In this document: positions 51,362-60,636 of the stretch, one piece after another
Layout: each line of letters begins with the position of its first letter
How positions within the stretch are numbered: the stretch's first letter is position 1
NCBI RefSeq assembly: GCF_026157035.1
Contig: NZ_JANJZA010000001.1
Location: forward strand, 971,001-1,035,000
DNA length: 64,000 bases
Direction: 5' to 3'
From: Sphingomicrobium nitratireducens
GTDB taxonomy: Bacteria > Pseudomonadota > Alphaproteobacteria > Sphingomonadales > Sphingomonadaceae
Made by a program: the position numbers and the translations under genes
Notes under the pieces: model-generated
What the model was told of the DNA's origin: nothing
The model's input: only the letters and a program-made list of their open reading frames with translations
Database searches by the model: none

Positions 51362-52075
51362 TTAGGCCTTCTCTTCCTCGCTGTCGGTGTCCGCCTCGTC
51401 GCTAGCGACGTCTTCGGCTTCGACTTCGGCGGTTTCCGCCTCGGTCTTGGCAGCCGGGGCAGCGGTCGCAGGCGCTTCGGCCTCTTCGATCTCGCCATCC
51501 TCGCCCACGATCTGGCCCGGTTCGAGCTGCTCGTCGGTCACGGGACCGGCGGCCTGCGCGATCGCGGCCTGTTCTTCCTCGTACATGCGCGCGAGGATGT
51601 CGACGCCTTCCGCCTGCAGCTCGGCCTCTTCGGGCGAGCGGGCGACGTTGGCCTTGACCGTGATCTGGACTTCGGGGTGCAGGACGATGGTCACGTCGTG
51701 CATGCCGATGGTCTTGATCGGGCGAACCAGCTGGACCTGGGCCTTCTCGATCTTGAAGCCGTTCTCGTCCATGCCGGCGACCATGTCGCGGGTCGAGACC
51801 GACCCGTACAGCTGGCCGGTGTTCGAGGCCTGACGGATGAGGACCAGCGTGGTGCCTTCCATCTTCTCGCCGATCTTCTCGGCGTCGCCGCGCTTCTCGG
51901 CATTCTCTTTCTCGATGCGCTCGCGATTGGCTTCGAACACCGCCTTGTTGGCGGCATTGGCGCGCAGCGCCTTCTTGTTCGGAAGCAGGTAGTTGCGGGC
52001 GTAGCCGTTCTTGACGGTCACGACATCGCCGATACCGCCCAGCTTCTCGACGCGTTCAAGCAGGATCACATCCAT
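51362..52075 (-). CDS. rplI: 50S ribosomal protein L9 with long acidic C-terminal extension
   Basis: 237 residues; L9 is usually near 150. The N-terminal RNA-binding domain is intact (MDVILLERVEKLGGIGDVVT, VKNGYARNYLLPNKKALRAN), then the long connecting helix (ANRERIEKENAEKRGDAEKI) and the C-terminal domain (LYGSVSTRDMVAGMDENGFK, HDVTIVLHPEVQITVKANVA). Beyond about residue 150 comes a tail rich in Glu and Ala (EEAEAPATAAPAAKTEAETA). Last gene of its operon; 11 bases after rpsR. Confidence 0.95.
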   Translation of the reverse strand: MDVILLERVEKLGGIGDVVTVKNGYARNYLLPNKKALRANAANKAVFEANRERIEKENAEKRGDAEKIGEKMEGTTLVLIRQASNTGQLYGSVSTRDMVAGMDENGFKIEKAQVQLVRPIKTIGMHDVTIVLHPEVQITVKANVARSPEEAELQAEGVDILARMYEEEQAAIAQAAGPVTDEQLEPGQIVGEDGEIEEAEAPATAAPAAKTEAETAEVEAEDVASDEADTDSEEEKA

Positions 52076-52086
52076 TGTCTGTCTCC

Positions 52087-52311
52087 TTACTTCACGACGT
52101 AGGGCAGGAGCCCGATGTGGCGCGCGCGCTTGATCGCCTTGGCGAGTTCACGCTGCTTCTTGGCCGACACGGCGGTGATGCGCGACGGCACGATTTTGCC
52201 GCGCTCCGAGATGAAGCCCTGCAGGAGGCGCACGTCCTTGTAATCGATCTTCGGCGCTTCGTTGCCCGAGAAGGGGCACGACTTGCGACGGCGGAAAAAC
52301 GGGCGAGCCAT
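52087..52311 (-). CDS. rpsR: 30S ribosomal protein S18
   Basis: 74 residues, full length: [69 protein letters not shown]. Binds the platform of the 30S subunit next to S6. It overlaps the rpsF stop by one base, so S6 and S18 translation is coupled. Confidence 0.97.
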   Translation of the reverse strand: MARPFFRRRKSCPFSGNEAPKIDYKDVRLLQGFISERGKIVPSRITAVSAKKQRELAKAIKRARHIGLLPYVVK

Positions 52312-52664
52312 TAGTTGCGCTCCTTCTTGCCGCGGCGTTCGCGGTCCTTGCGCATCATCGCGGACGGGCCTTCTTCGTGGGCGTCGACGCGGATGGTCAT
52401 GTAGCGGACGATGTCTTCGTTGATGCGGGTCTGGCGTTCCAGCTCCTCGACGGCCGCCGGCGGCGTGTCGAGACGCAGCATCACGTAGTGCGCCTTGCGG
52501 TTCTTCTGGATCTTGTAGGCCATCGATTTGAGGCCCCAATTTTCGGTCTCGACCACCTTGCCGCCATTGTCGGCGATGATCTTACCGGCTTCCTCGGTCA
52601 GCGTGTCGACCTGCGCTTGCGCAAGGTCCTGACGCGCGAGGAAGACGTGCTCGTAAAGAGCCAT
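52311..52664 (-). CDS. rpsF: 30S ribosomal protein S6
   Basis: 117 residues: [80 protein letters not shown]. First gene of the rpsF-rpsR-rplI operon. I start at the ATG at 52662-52664, with AGAGAAAAGACT upstream. Confidence 0.97.
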   Translation of the reverse strand: MALYEHVFLARQDLAQAQVDTLTEEAGKIIADNGGKVVETENWGLKSMAYKIQKNRKAHYVMLRLDTPPAAVEELERQTRINEDIVRYMTIRVDAHEEGPSAMMRKDRERRGKKERN

Positions 52665-52890
52665 AGTCTTTTCTCTCTTTTTGGCCGATCGCTGACGCTG
52701 CACCATGCAAGCGCCCCTCCGGCTATCGTCGGTATTCTTGGCGTGAACCCGGCAAGCCGGGACGACGCCTATTCAAACAGGATTATTCGGGCGGAATCGC
52801 TTCCGTCCGGTCCTGCGGGGCGCCCCTTGCCGGATTTCCCGCGCGATGGCAAGCCCTTGGGACGGGGATGACGAGGGAGAATCGAGCGCG

Positions 52891-53502
52891 ATGACGCACG
52901 AGGCCGACGAGGCGAGGAAGCTGGCGATGCGCTACAACAACCTCACCTTCGCTCTGTTCGGCGCGTGGCTCGCCATGCTCCCGATGTTCTGGCTGCGCGC
53001 GTTCGGGCCGCTCCTGTCGTTCGATGCGACGCCGATCGATGCGCCCGTCGCCGTGCTGTTCGCGGCGAGCCTGGCCAGCGCGCTCCTCGCCGCAAAGCTT
53101 CCTGGGTCCTACTACCGACCGCGTTCCTTCGAGACCCGCGCCCTCTACCGCCGGCTCGGCATCCGCGAATTTCGGGCGGTGATGAGCGATGGGGACATGA
53201 TCAATCGACACGTCAGGACACGCCACCCGGGCTATGTCGTCCATCGCGGCGACGGGGCGCTCGCGGCGGCGGTCGAGCGCGGGATGCGGTCGGAACGCGC
53301 GCACCACGTGCTGTTCTGGTTCGGGCTCGGCACCAGTGCCTGCGCGGCGATCGGCGGTTGGTACGGCTGGGCGACCGCGATCGGCCTGGGCAACCTCGTC
53401 GGCAACCTCTACCCGATGATGCTGCAGCGCTATACGAGGGGTCGGCTGATGCGGGCACGACCGCGGCTCGTCACCGAATGCCTGGAGGGTGCCCATGCTT
53501 GA
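52891..53502 (+). CDS. Membrane protein, CrtO-like acyltransferase family (tentative)
   Basis: 203 residues with about four transmembrane helices (LTFALFGAWLAMLPMFWL; APVAVLFAASLASALLAA; HHVLFWFGLGTSACAAIGGW; WATAIGLGNLVGNLYPMML). Between them lies SFETRALYRRLGIREFRAVM, a Glu-Leu/Tyr-Leu-Gly-Ile pattern like that of glycosyl-diaponeurosporenoate acyltransferases. The likeness is modest. GAGGGAGAATC precedes the ATG at 52891. The next gene starts inside its last codons. Confidence 0.65.
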   Translation: MTHEADEARKLAMRYNNLTFALFGAWLAMLPMFWLRAFGPLLSFDATPIDAPVAVLFAASLASALLAAKLPGSYYRPRSFETRALYRRLGIREFRAVMSDGDMINRHVRTRHPGYVVHRGDGALAAAVERGMRSERAHHVLFWFGLGTSACAAIGGWYGWATAIGLGNLVGNLYPMMLQRYTRGRLMRARPRLVTECLEGAHA

Positions 53503-54637
53503 CCATCGCTTCGCCAACGATGTCGATCCGCTCGACGATCTGAGCCTGCCGGGATGGGTCTATCACGACGAGCCGTTCTTCGAGGCGGAGAAGGCGGCCT
53601 TCCTGCGCAAGGCGCCGCAGGTCGTATGCCACGACAGCGAAATCCGCGCGCCCGGCGAATGGCGCAAGCTCGACTATCTGGGCGAGAGCGTGATCGTGGT
53701 GCGCGGCGACGACGATAAGGTGCGCGCCTTCCACAACATCTGCCGCCATCGCGGAAGCCGGCTGGTCGACGAAAATGGCGGCTGCGATCGCGTGCTGACC
53801 TGCCCCTATCACGGTTGGAGCTACGGGCGCGACGGTGCCTTGAGGGGCGTGCCGCACCGCGAGGAATATCCCGGGCTGGATGTCGAGGGACTGGGCCTGA
53901 AGCCGGTCGCGCACGAGGAGTGGCACGGCTTCCATTTCGTCACGCTGGAGCCCGGCGCGCCGTCGGTGGCTGAGATGATGGCACCCCACGAAGACGAGAT
54001 CGCGCCCTACCGCTTCGCCGAGCTGGAGGCGATCGGCCGCGTCACGCTGCGCCCGCGGCGGCTCAACTGGAAGACGATCGCGGACAATTATTCCGACGGG
54101 CTGCACATCCCGGTCGGCCATCCCGGCCTCACGCGCCTGTTCGGCAAGAGCTACCGCGTCGAGGCGGGTGCGCATGTCGACAAGATGGAGGGGGACCTGC
54201 GCGACGCGCCGTCGGCCAACCTGTCCGAGCGCGCCTACCAGCAGCTGCTCCCGCACGTGCCGCACTTGCCCGAAAGCCACCAGCGCAAATGGCTCTATTT
54301 CAAGCTATTCCCCAACGTCGCCTTCGACATCTATCCCGACCAGGTCGACTTCATGCAGTTCCTGCCCGTCAGCGCGACCGAGACGGTGATCCGCGAAATC
54401 AGCTACGCACTGCCCGACGAGCGCCGCGAGATGCGCGCCGCGCGCCATCTCAACTGGCGCATCAACCGGCAGGTCAACGCCGAGGACACGGTGCTGATCG
54501 AGCGCGTGCAGGCGGGGATGGAGAGCGGGGCCTACGAGCCGGGGCCGCTAGGCACCAGCGAGGTGTGCCTGCGCAGTTTCGCGCGGCGTCTCCGGGCCGA
54601 GCTGCCGCAGGCGCGGCTGGCACACCCTCCCGCCTAG
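53495..54637 (+). CDS. Rieske non-heme iron oxygenase, alpha-subunit type
   Basis: 380 residues. The Rieske [2Fe-2S] site is CRHRGSRLVD...CPYHGWSYGRDG (about 85-112); the mononuclear iron site is NYSDGLHIPVGHPGL (about 190-205) with Asp and two His. This matches aromatic-ring or N-demethylating oxygenases. No reductase or ferredoxin gene is adjacent, so partner and substrate are unknown. The ATG at 53495 has GGAGGGTGCCC and overlaps the previous gene by 8 bases. Confidence 0.92.
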   Translation: MLDHRFANDVDPLDDLSLPGWVYHDEPFFEAEKAAFLRKAPQVVCHDSEIRAPGEWRKLDYLGESVIVVRGDDDKVRAFHNICRHRGSRLVDENGGCDRVLTCPYHGWSYGRDGALRGVPHREEYPGLDVEGLGLKPVAHEEWHGFHFVTLEPGAPSVAEMMAPHEDEIAPYRFAELEAIGRVTLRPRRLNWKTIADNYSDGLHIPVGHPGLTRLFGKSYRVEAGAHVDKMEGDLRDAPSANLSERAYQQLLPHVPHLPESHQRKWLYFKLFPNVAFDIYPDQVDFMQFLPVSATETVIREISYALPDERREMRAARHLNWRINRQVNAEDTVLIERVQAGMESGAYEPGPLGTSEVCLRSFARRLRAELPQARLAHPPA

Positions 54638-54690
54638 CCAAAGTGCGCGCGCCGCGCTAACCGCGCCTCGACAACAACAGGGGAGCGCAG

Positions 54691-55614
54691 ATGCGCGCAT
54701 TCATTTTTCCGGGGCAGGGTAGCCAGAAGGTCGGCATGGGGCTCGAATTGGCGGGCGCCAGTGGCGCTGCCAAGGACGTCTTCGCCGAAGTCGACGAGGC
54801 GCTCGGCCAGCACCTCTACAAGCTGATGACCGAAGGGCCCGAGAACGAACTGACGATGACCGCCAACGCCCAGCCGGCGATCATGGCGCACTCGCTCGCC
54901 GTGCTGGCCGCGATGGGCATCGAAGTGTCGGACAAGGCCGATTTCGTCGCCGGGCACTCGCTCGGCGAATATTCGGCGCTGGCCGCAGCGGGGACGTTCG
55001 GGCTGGCCGACACCGCCAAGCTGCTGCGCATCCGCGGCGACGCGATGCAGGCCGCCGTGCCGGTCGGCGTCGGCGCGATGGCCGCGTTGCTCGGCGTCGA
55101 CATCGAACAGGCCGAAAAGATCGCGCAGTCGTGTGCCGAGGACCAGGTGTGCGAGGTCGCCAACGACAACGATCCCGGGCAGGTGGTGCTGTCGGGTCAT
55201 GCCGACGCGATCGTGCGAGTGATCGAACGGGCCAAGGACATGGGCGCCAAGCGCGCGATCGGCCTGCCGGTGTCGGCGCCGTTCCACTGTTCGCTGATGC
55301 AGCCCGCCGCGGACCGGATGGCGGGGGCGCTGGCGGGGGCCGCAATGGCCGCGCCGTCGGTTGCGCTCTACGCCAACGTGAGCGCCGCGCCGACGAGCGA
55401 CGTCGACCTCATCCGCAGTCAGCTTGTGCAGCAGGTGACGGGCCGCGTTCGCTGGCGCGAGAGCGTCTCGGCGATGGCCGACGCGGGCGTGACGCAATTC
55501 GTCGAGATCGGCGGCAAGGTGCTTGCCGGCATGGTCAAGAAGATCGCGCCCGATGCGGCCGTCACCAGTCTCGTCTCGATCGAGGACATCGAAGCTTTCG
55601 CGAAGGAACTCTAA
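54691..55614 (+). CDS. fabD: Malonyl-CoA-ACP transacylase
   Basis: 307 residues: FIFPGQGSQKVGMGLELAGA, nucleophile in VAGHSLGEYSALAAAGTF, KLLRIRGDAMQAAVPVGVGA, catalytic His in LPVSAPFHCSLMQPAADRM. Loads malonyl groups on acyl carrier protein for fatty acid synthesis. GGGGAGCGCAG precedes the ATG. It overlaps fabG by one base. Confidence 0.95.
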   Translation: MRAFIFPGQGSQKVGMGLELAGASGAAKDVFAEVDEALGQHLYKLMTEGPENELTMTANAQPAIMAHSLAVLAAMGIEVSDKADFVAGHSLGEYSALAAAGTFGLADTAKLLRIRGDAMQAAVPVGVGAMAALLGVDIEQAEKIAQSCAEDQVCEVANDNDPGQVVLSGHADAIVRVIERAKDMGAKRAIGLPVSAPFHCSLMQPAADRMAGALAGAAMAAPSVALYANVSAAPTSDVDLIRSQLVQQVTGRVRWRESVSAMADAGVTQFVEIGGKVLAGMVKKIAPDAAVTSLVSIEDIEAFAKEL

Positions 55615-56354
55615 TGTTTGATTTGACCGGAAAGACCGCGCTGATCACGGGCGCTTCGGGCGGACTGGGTTCCGCGATTGCCAAGGCGCTTGCGGCGCAG
55701 GGGGCGCGGCTGGCTCTGTCGGGCTCGAACAAGGAAAAGCTCGAAGCTTTCGCTAGCGAATTGGGCGGCGACCATGTGACGCTGGTCTGCAACCTTTCGG
55801 ACGGCGATAGCGTCGACGCGCTCGTCCCGCAGGCGGTCGAGGCGCTGGGCGGCAAGCTCGACATCCTCGTCAACAATGCCGGCATCACGCGCGACAATCT
55901 CGCCATGCGGATGAAGGATGACGAGTGGAACGACGTCATTACTGTCAACCTCGAGGCGGCGTTCCGCCTGATGCGCGCGGCGTGCAAGCCGATGATGCGT
56001 GCGCGGGGCGGGCGGATCATCAACATCAGCTCGGTGGTCGGCGAGACCGGCAACCCGGGACAGATGAACTATGTCGCCTCCAAGGCCGGCATGGTCGGCA
56101 TGTCGAAGGCGCTGGCGCAGGAAGTCGCCAGCCGCGGCATCACCGTCAATTGCGTCGCGCCGGGCTTCATGACGTCGGCCATGACCGATGCGCTCGACGA
56201 CAAGCAGAAGGACGGCATCCTTTCGAAAATCCCGATGGGTGCGATGGGTTCGGGCGAAGATATCGGGGCCGCGGTCGCCTATCTCGCCAGCGACGAGGCG
56301 GGCTACGTCACCGGCCAGACGCTGCACGTCAATGGCGGCATGGCGATGCCCTGA
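55614..56354 (+). CDS. fabG: 3-oxoacyl-ACP reductase
   Basis: 246 residues. NADP loop ALITGASGGLGSAIAKALAA, LVNNAGITRDNLAMRMKDDE, Ser-Tyr-Lys in INISSVVGETGNPGQMNYVASKAG (about 138-158), VAPGFMTSAMTDALDDKQKD and GQTLHVNGGMAMP. Reduces 3-oxoacyl-ACP in fatty acid elongation. The ATG overlaps the fabD TAA. A terminator follows. Confidence 0.95.
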   Translation: MFDLTGKTALITGASGGLGSAIAKALAAQGARLALSGSNKEKLEAFASELGGDHVTLVCNLSDGDSVDALVPQAVEALGGKLDILVNNAGITRDNLAMRMKDDEWNDVITVNLEAAFRLMRAACKPMMRARGGRIINISSVVGETGNPGQMNYVASKAGMVGMSKALAQEVASRGITVNCVAPGFMTSAMTDALDDKQKDGILSKIPMGAMGSGEDIGAAVAYLASDEAGYVTGQTLHVNGGMAMP

Positions 56355-56381
56355 TCGCGCGCTGCCCTTACGGCATCAACG

Positions 56382-56411
56382 AAGCCCCGGCGCCCGCGTC
56401 GGGGCTTTTTT
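56382..56411 (+). terminator. Intrinsic terminator after fabD-fabG
   Basis: AAGCCCCG, a 10-base loop, CGGGGCTT and a run of T (56404-56411). It separates fabDG from dnaK. Confidence 0.85.
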
Positions 56412-56426
56412 GTGTGCCCCGCAACC

Positions 56427-56454
56427 CTTGATGGCCATCTTCGCGCACCTATAT
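56427..56454 (+). promoter_or_regulatory. RpoH (heat-shock) promoter of dnaK
   Basis: CTTG (56427-56430), 17 bases, then CCTATAT (56448-56454), matching the alphaproteobacterial sigma-32 pattern CTTG-N17-CYTAT. Transcription would start near 56461, about 68 bases before the dnaK start. Confidence 0.75.
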
Positions 56455-56528
56455 CGCCCCCCGAGAAGCGAATTCATTCCGGGGGCGCACCCGCGTGACC
56501 CCGGGGGCATTAGAGAGGGAAATCACCT

Positions 56529-58463
<1,935 letters not shown>

Positions 58464-58534
58464 GGGCACATGGCGGGCGGCGTGAAGCGATCGGCTTTGC
58501 GCCGCCCTTGCCATGCGCGGGGAAGTGTTAGGTC

Positions 58535-59674
58535 ATGAGCGTCCAGACCGATTATTACGAACTGCTCGGTGTCGCGCGCGACGCCGACGGCACCGCCATC
58601 AAGTCGGCCTATCGCCGGCTGGCCAAGGAATATCACCCCGACCGCAATGGGGGGTGCAAGGAAAACGAAGCCAAGTTCAAGGCCGTGTCGGAGGCCTATG
58701 ACTGCCTCAAGGACCCGCAAAAGCGGGCGGCCTACGACCGCTTCGGCCACGCCGCCTTCCAGAACGGCGGTGGCGGGCAGGGGCCGTTCGGGGGCGGCAG
58801 CGCCGACTTCTCCGATATCTTCTCGACCATCTTCGGCGATTTCATGGACGAGGCGCAGCGTCGTGGCGGCGGTCGCGGCGGGCCGCAGAATGCCGGGCGC
58901 GGTTCGGACCTTCGCTACGACCTGGAGCTGACGCTCGAGGAAGCCTTCGCGGGCACCGAGAAGAAGGTCGAGATCGAGACACTGTCGCCGTGCGAGCCGT
59001 GCGAAGGCAACGGGTCGCGCGGGACGTCCAAGCCCCAGACCTGCACCACCTGCGGCGGCGCGGGACGCGTGCGCGCGCAGCAGGGCTTCTTCATGGTCGA
59101 GCGCGGCTGTCCGCAATGCCTTGGTTCTGGGCAGACGATCGCCGATCCCTGTCCCAAGTGCGACGGCGAGGGCCGCGGTCTCAAGAAGCGCCGCGTGACC
59201 GTCGACATCCCGGCGGGCGTCGATGAGGGCACGCGCATCCGCGTGGCGGGCGAGGGCGAAGCGGGCGTGCGCGGCGCGCCGGCAGGCGACCTCTATCTGT
59301 TTGTCCACATGAAACGCCACCCGATCTTCGCGCGCGAGGGCACGACGCTGGTCGCCGATTGTCCTGTCAGCTTCACCACCGCCGCGCTGGGCGGCGAGAT
59401 CGAGGTGCCGGGCGTCGATGGCGAGAAGATCGAGGTCAAGATCCCGGCTGGCACCCAGTCGGGCGAGACGATCCGTCGTCGCGGCGCGGGCATGAGCGTG
59501 CTTCGCGGACGCGGTCGCGGCGACATGGTCGCGCGCATCCTCGTCGAGACCCCGACCAAGCTGTCGAAGGAGCAGAAGGACCTGCTCCAACAGTTCCGCG
59601 AGACCGAGACGGGCGACGAGTGCCCGGCAGCCAAGGGCTTCTTCACGCGCATCAAGGAAATGTTCGAGGGTTAG
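58535..59674 (+). CDS. dnaJ: Chaperone DnaJ (Hsp40)
   Basis: 379 residues. J domain YYELLGVARDADGTAIKSAY with HPD in EYHPDRNGG; Gly/Phe region FQNGGGGQGPFGGGSADFSD; four zinc repeats CEPCEGNG, CTTCGGAG, CPQCLGSG, CPKCDGEG; C-terminal domains RIRVAGEGEAGVRGAPAGDL and GEIEVPGVDGEKIEVKIPAG. Stimulates DnaK ATPase. It follows dnaK by 71 bases. Confidence 0.97.
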   Translation: MSVQTDYYELLGVARDADGTAIKSAYRRLAKEYHPDRNGGCKENEAKFKAVSEAYDCLKDPQKRAAYDRFGHAAFQNGGGGQGPFGGGSADFSDIFSTIFGDFMDEAQRRGGGRGGPQNAGRGSDLRYDLELTLEEAFAGTEKKVEIETLSPCEPCEGNGSRGTSKPQTCTTCGGAGRVRAQQGFFMVERGCPQCLGSGQTIADPCPKCDGEGRGLKKRRVTVDIPAGVDEGTRIRVAGEGEAGVRGAPAGDLYLFVHMKRHPIFAREGTTLVADCPVSFTTAALGGEIEVPGVDGEKIEVKIPAGTQSGETIRRRGAGMSVLRGRGRGDMVARILVETPTKLSKEQKDLLQQFRETETGDECPAAKGFFTRIKEMFEG

Positions 59675-59733
59675 GCAAAGCGCGTTCGAGCGTGTATCGG
59701 TACGCCTCCGAACCAACCGGAGGAGCCGACCCG

Positions 59734-60636
59734 ATGCGCCCGTTCACGATGCTTGCCGCCCTTGCCGCCGCCACTGCCATGCCTTGTCCCGCGCTCGCGC
59801 AGGACGACATGAGCGAGGTCGAGATCAAGGTCGAGAAGGTCTCGCCGCAGGTCGCGGTGCTCTACGGCCAGGGCGGGAACATCGCAGTTCACACGGGCGG
59901 CGACGGCAATGTCATGGTCGACGACCAGTTCGCGCCGCTGACCGACAAGATCCTCGCCGCAGTGGCGACGCTGGGCGAGGGGCCGGTACGCTTCCTCGTC
60001 AACACGCACCACCATTACGACCACACGGGCGGCAACGAGAACATGGGCGCGCGCGGCGCGCTCATCATGGCGCACGACAATGTCCGCACGCGGCTGGAGG
60101 AGAAGCTCGCTGAGGCGGAAGCCAAGGGCGAGGGCAGCGCGGAGGGCGCCAAGGGCCTCCCTGTCATCACCTTCCTCCACGGGGTGACGCTCCACTGGAA
60201 CGACGACGAGATCGTCATGGTCCATGTCGAGAACGCGCACACCGATGGCGACGCGATCGTCCATTTCACCCGCAACAAGGTCGTCCACATGGGCGATACC
60301 TTCTTCAACAAGGTGACCTGGCCGTTCGTCGACATCGACAGCGGCGGCTCGATCAACGGCATGATCGCGGCGGTCGAGGCGACGCTGGCGATGACCGATG
60401 CGGACACGGTCGTAATCCCGGGTCACGGCCCCGTCACCGACCGCGCGGGGCTGGCGGCCTATGGCGAAATGCTGACCGCGATCCGCGACGGTGTGCAGGC
60501 GGGCATCGATGCCGGCCGGGATCTCGAGGCGATCCAGGCCGAGAAGCTCACCGACGGTTATGATTGGGAAGACGGGTTCATGAGCGGCGACCAGTTCGTC
60601 GCCGCCGTGCACCGCAGCCTCACGATGGCGGAGTGA
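59734..60636 (+). CDS. Secreted metallo-beta-lactamase-fold hydrolase
   Basis: 300 residues. Signal peptide (1-22, ending ALAQ). Metal motif LVNTHHHYDHTGGNENMGAR (HHHYDH), then HTDGDAIVHFTRNKVVHMGD and VVIPGHGPVTDRAG complete a two-metal site. It resembles the periplasmic MBL enzymes annotated as quorum-quenching or carbapenemase-like; the substrate is unknown. CCGGAGGAGCC precedes the ATG. It overlaps the convergent bphP by 17 bases. Confidence 0.9.
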   Translation: MRPFTMLAALAAATAMPCPALAQDDMSEVEIKVEKVSPQVAVLYGQGGNIAVHTGGDGNVMVDDQFAPLTDKILAAVATLGEGPVRFLVNTHHHYDHTGGNENMGARGALIMAHDNVRTRLEEKLAEAEAKGEGSAEGAKGLPVITFLHGVTLHWNDDEIVMVHVENAHTDGDAIVHFTRNKVVHMGDTFFNKVTWPFVDIDSGGSINGMIAAVEATLAMTDADTVVIPGHGPVTDRAGLAAYGEMLTAIRDGVQAGIDAGRDLEAIQAEKLTDGYDWEDGFMSGDQFVAAVHRSLTMAE

